A stretch of DNA of 64,000 nucleotides from UMGS1387 sp045539625 (GCA_045539625.1 JAZQFS010000025.1:22785-86784); one strand, 5' to 3'. Positions 35,333 to 43,170 are shown, counted from the first letter of the stretch. Numbers and translations are program-made. The notes: generated by a model from the sequence alone, not told the origin.

Positions 35333-36676
35333 ATGAAAAAAACAAAGCTTTTCCTGCTTTTGCTTATGATGCTTATGTTTTCTTTATGCTGCAGTGCCAA
35401 GGAAGACTATGTGCGTGTCGGTCTGAGCTTTGGAAAGAGTGCCGCAAAAAGTGCTTCATTTTCCTTTAGTTCAGGATTTCAGGCAGGCTACATCAATGAG
35501 CAAGGTTCTTTTACGCCTGCTATGTTTTTCGCATCAAACGCAGTGCGTGCAGAAAGCACAAGTGCAGGAACATTTAAAATATTTGACAGTGAAAGCGGCG
35601 GTGCTCTTTTTGAGTGGCAAAAGGGCAAGGAAGCGGTTATCTGCCCAAGCGGCTCCGACAGAGTCTCGGCTTACACCGTTTACAGCGGCATAAAATACCC
35701 GTATTACATAATTCTTTCATCAAATTCGGACGGCAGCTTCAATGTTATAAACTATGTTGAAACAGAGCAGTACATAAAGGGCGTACTTCCGGGTGAGGTT
35801 TACCCCAGCTGGCATGAGGAGGCGCTTAAAGCTGCCGCTGTTGCAACAAGAACATTCACCTATCAGAGCCGAGGCGGAAAGCACAAGGCAAACGGAGTGG
35901 ACCTTTGCAAATCTACCTGCTGTCAGGTTTACAGCGGTATATCAAAGTGTACTGCCACCACAAACAAAGCAACCGACGACACCAAAGGTCAGGTGCTTCT
36001 TTACAACGGCAAGCTCATTACCGCCGTGTACCACGCAATAAGCGGCGGCATCACCGAAAGCGCCGCAGGTGCCTGGGGCTCAAGTGCCGCACTTTATCCC
36101 TATCTTACGGTAGTTGAAACGCCCTTTGAGGATTATTCAAGTCTGTCAAACGGCAAGTGGAGCAAGTTTATTACCGACAAGGAGCTTTCTGCTCTTGTTG
36201 CTTCATCTTCATACAAAAACAAAATTTCAACAAGCATAAAATCCATAACAGTAAACGATTCCACCCCGGGATATCTTAACAACGTAACACTCACCGACAC
36301 ATCGGGAGCAAGCGTTGAGCTTAAAACATCCAGTCAGGTACGCTCATTCTTTTCAAAATATGCCATCAGTGCAAATTTCACCTTAGAGCGTAAATATCTT
36401 CCCACAGACAGCGGTCAGACAACCGCCGTTATAAGTGCCGACGGTGCCTACACAACAAGCCCCGACAAAGCTGTTTACTATCTGACAGCCGACGGCAAAA
36501 AATCAGCAGCAGGAGCTTCAGGCGGATATCTGCTTGACGGCAAGGGCTACGGACACGGCGTGGGACTGAGCCAGTACGGAAGTCAGTTTGCGGCAAAAGC
36601 GGGCTACACCTACACCGAGATTTTAGGCATCTACTACCCCGGAACGGTTATTGCAGACTACTCGGCATTAAACTAA
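35333..36676 (+). CDS. SpoIID/LytB-domain protein
   Basis: 447 aa. Signal peptide at 1-22 (LFLLLLMMLMFSLCCSAK). The SpoIID domain begins about residue 140 with YIKGVLPGEVYPSWHEEALKAAAVA, which contains the catalytic Glu, and includes GYGHGVGLSQYGS near the C terminus. SpoIID enzymes are lytic transglycosylases that cut peptidoglycan stripped of stem peptides during engulfment. ATG 35333 is chosen because CAAGGAG lies 7 bases before it. Whether it is the sporulation enzyme itself or a vegetative relative (LytB-like) is unclear; spoIIP and spoIIQ are not nearby. Confidence 0.87.
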   Translation: MKKTKLFLLLLMMLMFSLCCSAKEDYVRVGLSFGKSAAKSASFSFSSGFQAGYINEQGSFTPAMFFASNAVRAESTSAGTFKIFDSESGGALFEWQKGKEAVICPSGSDRVSAYTVYSGIKYPYYIILSSNSDGSFNVINYVETEQYIKGVLPGEVYPSWHEEALKAAAVATRTFTYQSRGGKHKANGVDLCKSTCCQVYSGISKCTATTNKATDDTKGQVLLYNGKLITAVYHAISGGITESAAGAWGSSAALYPYLTVVETPFEDYSSLSNGKWSKFITDKELSALVASSSYKNKISTSIKSITVNDSTPGYLNNVTLTDTSGASVELKTSSQVRSFFSKYAISANFTLERKYLPTDSGQTTAVISADGAYTTSPDKAVYYLTADGKKSAAGASGGYLLDGKGYGHGVGLSQYGSQFAAKAGYTYTEILGIYYPGTVIADYSALN

Positions 36677-36699
36677 AATAACAAAGGAATGAATTTAAT

Positions 36700-37353
36700 T
36701 TGAGAATAAACATTGTATCGGGCGAAGCTATGGCAAGCTATGACAAGGAGCTTGGCTTCAAGGCGTGTATTCCTTTTTCCGAATCCATGATAAGCGGAGT
36801 TGTAACGGAAAAAGAGCCTTTCAGTCAGGGATTTATGGCAGAAAGAAGCCGTGTGCTATCTGTTCCCCTTGACAAGTACAGAAAGAGATTTGCTCAGCAG
36901 CTTCTTAAAATGCGTTCCACAGACGAGGTGCACGTATACTTCGGCGAGGACTTATTCTGTCAGCTCAATCTCATTACACTTCTTGCCTATCTTGAAAGAA
37001 TCGGCATCTCAAAGGTAACCTACCACGTTATTTTTGAAGACGAGATGAAGGAAACGGCGTTAATTGAAAATGTGGAAACACAGGGCTTTGGAGAAATATA
37101 CAAAAAAGTTCTAATAGACCGTGAAACAACAGGAACCTGCCTTGAGATTACCAACAAAGCAATTATGCTTTACAGCGATTACCTTGACAACAACGGTGCT
37201 CTTGCAGCCTTCATCAAGTCAAATCCCGAGGACACAGTGCTTCAGCTTACCTTCAAGATTATAAAGCAGTATGCTCAGTACGGTCTTAGCGATGTGCAGT
37301 GTGCCGAGGTTATTACAAGAGTAAGAGACTCGGTCGGTCAGCAAGCTGAATAA
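36700..37353 (+). CDS. Hypothetical protein, DUF1835-like layout
   Basis: 217 aa, cytoplasmic. TTG start behind AAAGGAATG. The segment EVHVYFGEDLFCQLNLITLL resembles the core of DUF1835 proteins, and the N terminus INIVSGEAMASY would fit the first strand of that fold. Function unknown. Follows the SpoIID-like gene by 23 bases, so probably the last gene of that operon. Confidence 0.6.
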   Translation: MRINIVSGEAMASYDKELGFKACIPFSESMISGVVTEKEPFSQGFMAERSRVLSVPLDKYRKRFAQQLLKMRSTDEVHVYFGEDLFCQLNLITLLAYLERIGISKVTYHVIFEDEMKETALIENVETQGFGEIYKKVLIDRETTGTCLEITNKAIMLYSDYLDNNGALAAFIKSNPEDTVLQLTFKIIKQYAQYGLSDVQCAEVITRVRDSVGQQAE

Positions 37354-37374
37354 ACTGTAAAAAACGCCATAACA

Positions 37375-37405
37375 CAAAAATCCCCAAGTCAACGACTTGG
37401 GGATT
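37375..37405 (-). terminator. Terminator of rny (also works on the other strand)
   Basis: Perfect 10-bp stem TCCCCAAGTC/GACTTGGGGA with an AAC loop; five T follow on the minus strand. Confidence 0.9.
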
Positions 37406-37418
37406 CTCATTTCACGTA

Positions 37419-38963
37419 TTACTTTGCGTAATCAACCTTGCGGTTTTCTCTGATAATCATAACCTTAATCTGTCCGGGATATTCAAGTTCATTTTCAATC
37501 TTCTTGGCAATATCACGTGCAAGGAAGGTCATTTCATCGTCTCTTACCTCATCGGGCTTAACCATAACTCTGATTTCTCTGCCCGCCTGAATTGCAAAGC
37601 ACTTTTCTACGCCGTTAAACTCGGTTGCAATTTCTTCAAGTCTCTGAAGTCTCTTGATGTAAGACTCGAGGTTTTCACGTCTTGCACCGGGACGTGCCGC
37701 AGATACTGCGTCAGCCGCCTGAACAAGCATTGCAATAACGGTGTTTGCTTCAACATCGCCGTGGTGTGCTTCGATGGCGTGTACGATTTCCTTATTTTCA
37801 TGGTACTTCTTGGCAAGCTCAACACCAATCTGGATATGTGAGCCGTCAACGTCGTGGTCAACCGCCTTACCGATATCGTGAAGAAGACCTGCACGCTTCG
37901 CCAGCATGGTATCAACGCCAAGCTCGCTTGCCATCATACCTGCAATGTGAGATACTTCAATGGAGTGGATAAGTACGTTCTGACCGTAGCTTGTACGGAA
38001 TCTGAGACGTCCGAGAATCTTGATAAGCTCGGGATTAAGTCCGTGAACTCCTGTTTCAAAGGTAGCCTGTTCGCCTGACTGCTTGATAACAAGGTCAACC
38101 TCTTTACGGCTCTTTTCCACCATCTCTTCAATTCTTGCAGGATGGATTCTGCCGTCGGATACAAGCTTTTCAAGTGACATTCTTGCCACTTCTCTTCTAA
38201 CGGGATCAAAGCTTGAAACGGTAATTGCTTCAGGTGTATCGTCAATAATAAGGTCAACACCTGTAAGGGTTTCGATTGTTCTGATGTTTCTTCCTTCTCT
38301 ACCGATGATTCTTCCCTTCATTTCATCGTTGGGAAGTGCAACGGTGGAAACGGTTGCTTCGCTTACATAGTCGGAAGCACAGCGCTGAATTGCAAGAGAA
38401 ATTATGTTTCTTGCCTTATTGTCTGCTTCTTCCTTGTATTCCTGCTCAATTTCCGCAATCTTCATTGCAGCCTCGTGTCTGACTTCAGACTCGATCTTAT
38501 TAAGCAGGTATTCCTTTGCCTGCTCGCTGGTAAAGCCGGATATCTGCTCAAGCTTTTCAATTTCCTTTGCAATAATATCTTCAAGCTCTGCCTCACGGGC
38601 ATCGATTTTCTTTCCTCTTTCAAGAAGAGCCTCTTCCTTCTTTTCGTAAAGCTCAATTTTCTTGTCTAAGGATTCTTCCTTCTGCTGTGCGTGCTTTTCA
38701 AGACGTGAAACTTCGTTTCTTCTCTCCTTAAGCTCGCTTTCCATTTCGTTTTTGCTCTTGAGAATTTCTTCTTTGGCTTCGATTAAAGCCTCTTTCTTTT
38801 TGGTTTCGGCTGTTTTCTTGGCTTCTTCAACTATGCGTTTTGCTTCCTGCTCGGCACTGTTGATTTTGGCTTCGGCGATATGCTTTCTCATTACGATACC
38901 CACAATTACGCCTATAACCAGTCCAAGAAGTGCGCCTATAACCGCTGTGATTATAGGATTCAA
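37419..38963 (-). CDS. rny: Ribonuclease Y
   Basis: 514-aa membrane-anchored endoribonuclease that starts mRNA decay in Firmicutes. Order: N-terminal membrane helix (PIITAVIGALLGLVIGVIVG), long charged coiled coil to about residue 190, KH domain with GRIIGREGRNIRTIE, HD domain with LLHDIGKAVDHD, and the conserved C-terminal domain ending KVMIIRENRKVDYAK. I chose TTG 38963, 8 bases after AAGGAGGTG; upstream in-frame ATGs lack a ribosome site and precede it in the leader. Confidence 0.96.
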   Translation of the reverse strand: MNPIITAVIGALLGLVIGVIVGIVMRKHIAEAKINSAEQEAKRIVEEAKKTAETKKKEALIEAKEEILKSKNEMESELKERRNEVSRLEKHAQQKEESLDKKIELYEKKEEALLERGKKIDAREAELEDIIAKEIEKLEQISGFTSEQAKEYLLNKIESEVRHEAAMKIAEIEQEYKEEADNKARNIISLAIQRCASDYVSEATVSTVALPNDEMKGRIIGREGRNIRTIETLTGVDLIIDDTPEAITVSSFDPVRREVARMSLEKLVSDGRIHPARIEEMVEKSRKEVDLVIKQSGEQATFETGVHGLNPELIKILGRLRFRTSYGQNVLIHSIEVSHIAGMMASELGVDTMLAKRAGLLHDIGKAVDHDVDGSHIQIGVELAKKYHENKEIVHAIEAHHGDVEANTVIAMLVQAADAVSAARPGARRENLESYIKRLQRLEEIATEFNGVEKCFAIQAGREIRVMVKPDEVRDDEMTFLARDIAKKIENELEYPGQIKVMIIRENRKVDYAK

Positions 38964-39213
38964 AATAAAAGCACCTCCTTCGTCGTACATAATAACAAAA
39001 CAGGTGCAATACAATATCAAACATATAACACTCCATCATAAAACGTGCATGGAGCTTTTTAAAAAATACAACAACCTCGGGGGCTTATATCCCGAACAAT
39101 TGCCAGCAAATCTATTTAAGCCTTAAACGGCAGATGTATATTAAAAAATATATGTCAACACTGTAAAGCACACAAAAATAATAAATGTTATTTTGTAACC
39201 CTACAATGTTGAC
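38964..39213 (-). promoter_or_regulatory. Long 5' leader of rny
   Basis: About 240 bases separate the promoter at 39214 from the rny start. The leader holds two possible hairpins: GCTCCAT/ATGGAGT (39030-39055 region) and a CGGG/CCCG stem near 39077-39095. No riboswitch family is recognised. Confidence 0.5.
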
Positions 39214-39242
39214 ATTATACATCATTTTCATCAAATTGTCAA
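39214..39242 (-). promoter_or_regulatory. Promoter of rny
   Basis: Minus strand: perfect TTGACA, 17-bp spacer, perfect TATAAT. Confidence 0.9.
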
Positions 39243-39306
39243 TAGCACTTTGTCAATTTTAACACAAAATATGATATTTTAAATAGGTATAATATACAAT
39301 ATATCC

Positions 39307-40254
39307 TTATTCAAGTATATAAACCTGCATTTGGCGTCTGCCGAACTGAATACATTCATCATATGACATATATGCAAGGTCTACAATATTTCCCTTTATC
39401 GCCCCGCCCGTATCCTCGGCAATGCCGTAGCCATATTCCACAGAGCCTGTAATAAACATTTTCGTATGAAGAGGTATTACCTTTGGATCTACTGCAACAA
39501 TTCCCTTACGGAGTGTCTGTCCCGTTGCCGTTGTCATTGTGGTATATGGAGGAAGATAAGTATAAGCTGTTGCTTCCATCTGCTTTCTGTAGGAATAGTG
39601 ATAAACGGTGCCGTCCTTTGCAGTTACCGTTCCGCCAACACCCACATTCACAAGCTCATCAACAGGCTTTACAAGAATGTTTTCTGTATAAACAGCTTCC
39701 TCTGCTTTTTTTCCGTTAACATACTTTACAAGATATGTTCTTGTAGCAGAGCCGTTTTTGCCTTGGCTGACAATTTCTCGTGTGCCCTTTGGAATAGTGT
39801 CAATTCCGTTTTCTACAGTACCGAAGGGAACAACCTCCGTTCTGATTTCCGTCTTATATTCCACTCTGTCAACGCTGATATGAGCCTTTTCGTCAAGCAG
39901 TGTATCCGAATCAAGGTTTACAATATCGCAATGCTCAAGGTCAATACCTGCATTATCAAGAAAGCTTCCGCAGTCGCTTTCGTCCGTAAGATACAGCTTT
40001 TCCGTGCCCATATGATAAAGCTCAACGCACACAGGTTTTTCAGCACATTCTGTCTCTGATGCTTCGCTCATTCTTACAAGCATCATATTTTCACCTTCCG
40101 AGCCGCACACAAGTGACTCGTCAAAATCATTTCTCTGCAATATATCTGTTTCTACTGCCTGTACGTAAAACGGCATTAACACCGACATCATAAGCGTAAT
40201 ACAGCATATTACAGCGATTATTACGGCAGGTGTTTTCATTTTGTTAATAATCAA
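39307..40254 (-). CDS. G5- and 3D-domain cell-wall protein (YabE/YuiC-like)
   Basis: About 315 aa. N-terminal membrane or signal segment (PAVIIAVICCITLMMSVLM), a DUF348-like part around TEKLYLTDESDC, a G5 domain (about 170-240: EIRTEVVPFGTVENGID, then GTREIVSQGKNG), then a 3D domain (about 245-315) with MEATAYT, AVDPKVIPL, GIAEDTGGAIKG and NIVDLAY, named for its three Asp. This is the lytic-transglycosylase-like fold of stationary-phase survival and resuscitation proteins. TTG 40254 is preferred because AAAGGAG lies 8 bases upstream; ATG 40239 is an alternative. Confidence 0.9.
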   Translation of the reverse strand: MIINKMKTPAVIIAVICCITLMMSVLMPFYVQAVETDILQRNDFDESLVCGSEGENMMLVRMSEASETECAEKPVCVELYHMGTEKLYLTDESDCGSFLDNAGIDLEHCDIVNLDSDTLLDEKAHISVDRVEYKTEIRTEVVPFGTVENGIDTIPKGTREIVSQGKNGSATRTYLVKYVNGKKAEEAVYTENILVKPVDELVNVGVGGTVTAKDGTVYHYSYRKQMEATAYTYLPPYTTMTTATGQTLRKGIVAVDPKVIPLHTKMFITGSVEYGYGIAEDTGGAIKGNIVDLAYMSYDECIQFGRRQMQVYILE

Positions 40255-40312
40255 AGCCGTTCTCCTTTCAAAGCATTTTTTGAAAAATCGGTCTTTTTCC
40301 GACCGGCTGAGT

Positions 40313-40341
40313 ATCTTAACACAAAGGAATTGTGCTGTCAA
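40313..40341 (-). promoter_or_regulatory. Promoter of the G5/3D gene
   Basis: Minus strand: perfect TTGACA, 17-bp spacer, TAAGAT, about 59 bases before the start. Confidence 0.85.
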
Positions 40342-40425
40342 GCCTTTTAACAAAATGTTCACGACTTTTTACTATTATATTATCTGTTTCGGCGATTTAT
40401 GAACGTTATTTCGTCGATTTTTCGC

Positions 40426-40464
40426 AAAAAAGAGACCTGAAGCGAAAACCGTTCTCTTCAAGTC
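40426..40464 (-). terminator. Terminator of the aminotransferase gene
   Basis: 9-bp stem GACTTGAAG/CTTCAGGTC (one G-T) followed on the minus strand by TCTTTTTT. Confidence 0.85.
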
Positions 40465-40486
40465 CCAAAATCCATCTGATTTACAA

Positions 40487-41656
40487 CTATTTAATAATTC
40501 CGGATTTTCCTATAATGTCAACAATTTTTTCAAGCTCCTCTGCTTCTTTTACAAGGGCAAAGCGCACAAATCCTTCGCCGTTTTCTCCGAAAGCAGCACC
40601 GGGAGTACATATAACCCCTGTCTTTTCCATAAGCAAATTACAGAAATCAACGCTGTTTGTGTAACCGTCGGGAAGCGGCGCCCATACAAACATTGTACCC
40701 TTGGAATCAGGCACATTCCAGCCGATTTTTCTGAAAGAGCCGCAAAGAGCATCACGTCTTCTCTGATACTCAAGTCTCTGATTTTCAACAACGCTTCTGT
40801 CAAGCTTCATTGCGGCAATTGCGCCGTACTGAACAGGCTTGAACACGCCGAAATCGTACTGTGAACGAAGCAGTTTGAAGGCATCGATAACCTCCTTATT
40901 ACCTACGGCAAAGGAAATTCTCGCACCTGTAATATTAAAGGACTTGGACAGCGAATAAAATTCAATACCCACATCCTTTGCTCCTTCAAGAGAAAGGAAG
41001 GAAAAGCTTTCGTTACCGTCAAAAATAATATCGGAATATGCGTTATCGTTGATAATTATAAAGCCGTACTTCTTTGCAAGCTCTATAACTTCCATATACA
41101 TTTCCTTTGTTGCAACCGCACCTACGGGATTTGACGGATAAGAGAGAATGATAAACTTTGTTCTTTTAAGAATATCCTCGTCAAGCTCCTTAAGCTTTGG
41201 CAGATAATTATTTTTTGCAAGAAGAGGATAAAACTGCATATCCGCTTCGCCGAAATATGCTCCAACTTCAAAAATGGGATAACCGGGATCGGGAAGCAGC
41301 ACCACATCGTCTTTATCGCAAAGAGCAAGCCCGATATGTCCTATTCCCTCCTGAGAGCCGTGAACTGCCGTTATTTCATCGGGTGCAATATCAACGCCAA
41401 AGCGTTTCTGATAGTATTCAACAAAGGTTTCCACAAGCTCGGGAAGCTCGGTCAGGGCATATTTGTAGTTTTCGGGAAGAGTACAAGCCTGTGACACAGC
41501 CTTCATAACATCTTCGTGAGGCTTGAAATCGGGAGTGCCGATGGAAAGGTTATAAATTGTTCTGCCTTCATCAAGAAGCTGCTGTTTTTTCTCATCAAGG
41601 CTTGCAAATATTCCTGTCTGAAAATGGTTTAATCTTTTTGCTTTTGCTGTTTTCAT
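40487..41656 (-). CDS. PLP-dependent class I/II aminotransferase
   Basis: 389 aa, fold type I. Motifs: IYNLSIGTPDFKPHEDVM, the substrate region LPDPGYPIFEVG, SYPSNPVGAVA, NDNAYSDIIFDG and the PLP-binding Lys in YSLSKSFNITGARI; GFVRFALV closes the arginine motif. It resembles the LL-diaminopimelate aminotransferase and alanine-type subgroup. The substrate is not determinable. GAGGAA precedes ATG. Monocistronic, with its own perfect promoter and a terminator. Confidence 0.92.
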   Translation of the reverse strand: MKTAKAKRLNHFQTGIFASLDEKKQQLLDEGRTIYNLSIGTPDFKPHEDVMKAVSQACTLPENYKYALTELPELVETFVEYYQKRFGVDIAPDEITAVHGSQEGIGHIGLALCDKDDVVLLPDPGYPIFEVGAYFGEADMQFYPLLAKNNYLPKLKELDEDILKRTKFIILSYPSNPVGAVATKEMYMEVIELAKKYGFIIINDNAYSDIIFDGNESFSFLSLEGAKDVGIEFYSLSKSFNITGARISFAVGNKEVIDAFKLLRSQYDFGVFKPVQYGAIAAMKLDRSVVENQRLEYQRRRDALCGSFRKIGWNVPDSKGTMFVWAPLPDGYTNSVDFCNLLMEKTGVICTPGAAFGENGEGFVRFALVKEAEELEKIVDIIGKSGIIK

Positions 41657-41729
41657 TTTTAATTCCTCTTATGTATAATTATCATTATTCTACATATATA
41701 TAATGCTGTTACTTTTTATATACCCGTAT

Positions 41730-41758
41730 ATTATACGCCCTGCAAGCTCTGTTGTCAA
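41730..41758 (-). promoter_or_regulatory. Promoter of the aminotransferase gene
   Basis: Minus strand: perfect TTGACA, 17-bp spacer, perfect TATAAT. Confidence 0.9.
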
Positions 41759-41810
41759 GTAAAATTACCCAAGCAATATAACAAAATGTTTTCAAAAATT
41801 ACATACACCG

Positions 41811-41838
41811 TTACAGCACTTCTGCTAAATTATATAGT
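41811..41838 (+). promoter_or_regulatory. Possible promoter of the flavin reductase-rubredoxin gene
   Basis: TTACAG, 16-bp spacer, TATAGT, 27 bases before the start codon. Confidence 0.45.
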
Positions 41839-41864
41839 ATAAAGAAAAAATGGAGGTTATCACT

Positions 41865-42479
41865 ATGTCAATTGATATGTCCGCACTCAACAAGGTTTCC
41901 TACGGTCTGTTTGTTCTCACCTCAAAGCTTGGTGACAGGCACGGCGGCTGTATAATAAACACGGCAATGCAGTTAACTGCAGATCCAATAACCTTTTCTG
42001 TTGCTGTCAACAAGCAAAACTTCACTCACGATATGCTAATGAAAAGCGGAAAGCTGAATATTTCGGTTATATCTCAGTCTGCGCCCTTTGATTTATTCAA
42101 GCACTTCGGCTTCCAAAGCTCAAGAGATGTTGACAAATTTGCAGACTTCAAAGATGCCAAATTAAGCGAAAACGGACTTTATTATCTCACAAAGCACTGC
42201 AGTGCCGTAATATGTGCAAAGGTAGTGCATACCATTGACTGTCAGACTCACACGCTGTTTATCGTAAGTCTTACAGATGCCTTTACGGTATCCGAGGAAG
42301 AGCCTGCCACATATGCTTATTATCACAAGCACATAAAGCAAGCGGCAAAGCCCTCCGAAGAAAAGAAAAAGGGATATGTCTGCAAAATCTGCGGATACGT
42401 TTACGAAGGCGATCCCTTGCCCGAGGACTTTATCTGTCCGTGGTGCAAGCATCCCGCATCGGATTTTGAAAAGCTGTAA
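41865..42479 (+). CDS. Flavin reductase-rubredoxin fusion (high-molecular-weight rubredoxin type)
   Basis: 204 aa. Residues 1 to about 150 are an FMN-binding split-barrel flavin-reductase-like domain (ALNKVSYGLFVLTSKLGDRH, TADPITFSVAVNKQNFTHDM). The C-terminal 50 residues are a rubredoxin with CKICGYVYEG and CPWCKHPA supplying the four iron ligands. Such fusions pass electrons from NAD(P)H:flavin systems to flavodiiron proteins that reduce oxygen or NO in anaerobes. No flavodiiron gene is adjacent. Start ATG 41865 follows GGAGG by 7 bases; ATG 41850 lacks a ribosome site. Confidence 0.92.
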   Translation: MSIDMSALNKVSYGLFVLTSKLGDRHGGCIINTAMQLTADPITFSVAVNKQNFTHDMLMKSGKLNISVISQSAPFDLFKHFGFQSSRDVDKFADFKDAKLSENGLYYLTKHCSAVICAKVVHTIDCQTHTLFIVSLTDAFTVSEEEPATYAYYHKHIKQAAKPSEEKKKGYVCKICGYVYEGDPLPEDFICPWCKHPASDFEKL

Positions 42480-42548
42480 TCTGCTTTACGCACCCATTTA
42501 CACCGATGTACAAAATGCCCTGTCAGATTTTTTTGACATTTAACTGAT

Positions 42549-42585
42549 AAAAAACGGAGTGTTCATATTGAGTGCTCCGTTTTTT
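42549..42585. terminator. Bidirectional terminator
   Basis: Stem AAAACGGAG/CTCCGTTTT with T- and A-runs on both flanks, 70 bases after the flavin reductase-rubredoxin gene. Confidence 0.8.
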
Positions 42586-42647
42586 GGTTAAATACAGTTT
42601 TCGGATTAGTATGGCAAAAATGATATACTGCTTTGCCGTATGACATA

Positions 42648-42742
42648 ATATCCGTTCCTCCATATGCCGAAGGCATATATCATCGCACTTAAGTGCGATA
42701 TCATACCGTAGGTATATCACCTGTTCCGAAAGGAACGGATAT
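42648..42742. repeat. Long-range inverted repeat enclosing three hairpins (block A)
   Basis: ATATCCGTTCCT at 42648-42659 is the exact reverse complement of 42731-42742 (12 bp). Three smaller palindromes lie between. The right arm also forms the local hairpin at 42723-42736, so the two pairings compete. Confidence 0.75.
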
Positions 42743-42863
42743 CATCTCAAAAATTTTGCTTTTTTGCGTATAATCTTTAACCTTTGAAGAATCACGGCAA
42801 CGCCGTGTATATCATCAAGACGAAGTCTTGCATATCATCAACTCCGTAGGAGTTGTATATCAT

Positions 42864-42960
42864 CATTGCGAAAGATAATACAGCTTGACAGCTGATGAGA
42901 TACACGCTTACGCGTGATGATATGCGCCTGCGGCGATGATATACCATTGCTTTCGCAATG
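42864..42960. repeat. Long-range inverted repeat enclosing three hairpins (block B)
   Basis: CATTGCGAAAG at 42864-42874 is the reverse complement of 42950-42960 (11 bp), with three palindromes inside. The left arm is a broken hairpin (its own right half reads ATAAT); the right arm is an intact local hairpin. Confidence 0.7.
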
Positions 42961-42963
42961 GAT

Positions 42964-42997
42964 AAAAAAACGACAGGATGAAACCTGTCGTTTTTTG
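42964..42997 (-). terminator. Terminator of tRNA-Glu
   Basis: 8-bp stem ACGACAGG/CCTGTCGT with a 6-base loop; seven T follow on the minus strand. The mirror-image T-run makes it bidirectional. Confidence 0.85.
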
Positions 42998-43070
42998 GTG
43001 ACCCGTACGGGAATCGAACCCATGTTTTCGCCGTGAGAGGGCGATGTCTTAACCGCTTGACCAACGGGCC
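42996..43070 (-). tRNA. tRNA-Glu (anticodon CTC)
   Basis: 75 bases including an encoded CCA at 42998-42996. Acceptor stem GGCCCGT/ACGGGTC, D-loop TCAAGCGGTTAAGA, anticodon stem TCGCC/GGCGA with loop CTCTCAC giving CTC, and T-loop GGTTCGATTCC. It reads GAG codons; the major TTC isoacceptor must lie elsewhere. Own consensus promoter upstream. Confidence 0.95.
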
Positions 43071-43087
43071 TTAATTGGTACTTGCAT

Positions 43088-43116
43088 ATTGTAGCACAAC
43101 AAAAAGATTTTGTCAA
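43088..43116 (-). promoter_or_regulatory. Promoter of tRNA-Glu
   Basis: Minus strand: perfect TTGACA, 17-bp spacer, TACAAT, 18 bases before the mature 5' end. Confidence 0.9.
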
Positions 43117-43170
43117 GATGTTTTCACAAAAAACAAAGCCAAAAAATTATTATTTTTTTCAAAAAAGGTA

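Larger units (their letters stand above)
42611..42961. repeat. Array of short hairpins joined by an ATATCATC linker
   Basis: About a dozen short palindromes in 350 bp. Clear stems: ATATGCC/GGCATAT (42662-42678), ATCGCACTT/AAGTGCGAT (42682-42699), ATACC/GGTAT (42703-42715), GTTCC/GGAAC (42723-42736), CACGGC/GCCGTG (42793-42807), CAAGAC/GTCTTG (42816-42830), CAACTCC/GGAGTTG (42839-42855), CAGCT/AGCTG (42881-42894), CACGC/GCGTG (42903-42916), CGCC/GGCG (42925-42935) and CCATTGC/GCAATGG (42944-42961). They are separated by TATATCATC or close variants up to about 42864, and by its reverse complement after 42895. Stem sequences differ from unit to unit while pairing is kept. Most loops, read in linker orientation, are C-GNA-G or C-GNNA-G. 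Not a CRISPR: there are no constant repeats with spacers of fixed size. Confidence 0.85.

Noticed and set aside
38827..39039. 70-residue frame in the rny leader
   Set aside because: It overlaps the true rny start in another frame, lacks a convincing ribosome site and is rich in Cys/Arg/Tyr from AT-rich leader sequence.
42611..42961. CRISPR array
   Set aside because: The palindromic parts differ between units and the constant part is only 8-9 bases. There are no equal-length spacers, no 25-40 base repeat and no cas genes.
42792..43116. Protein-coding frames of 90-92 codons on the minus strand across tRNA-Glu
   Set aside because: They run through a tRNA, its terminator and the hairpin array, so the open frames are incidental.
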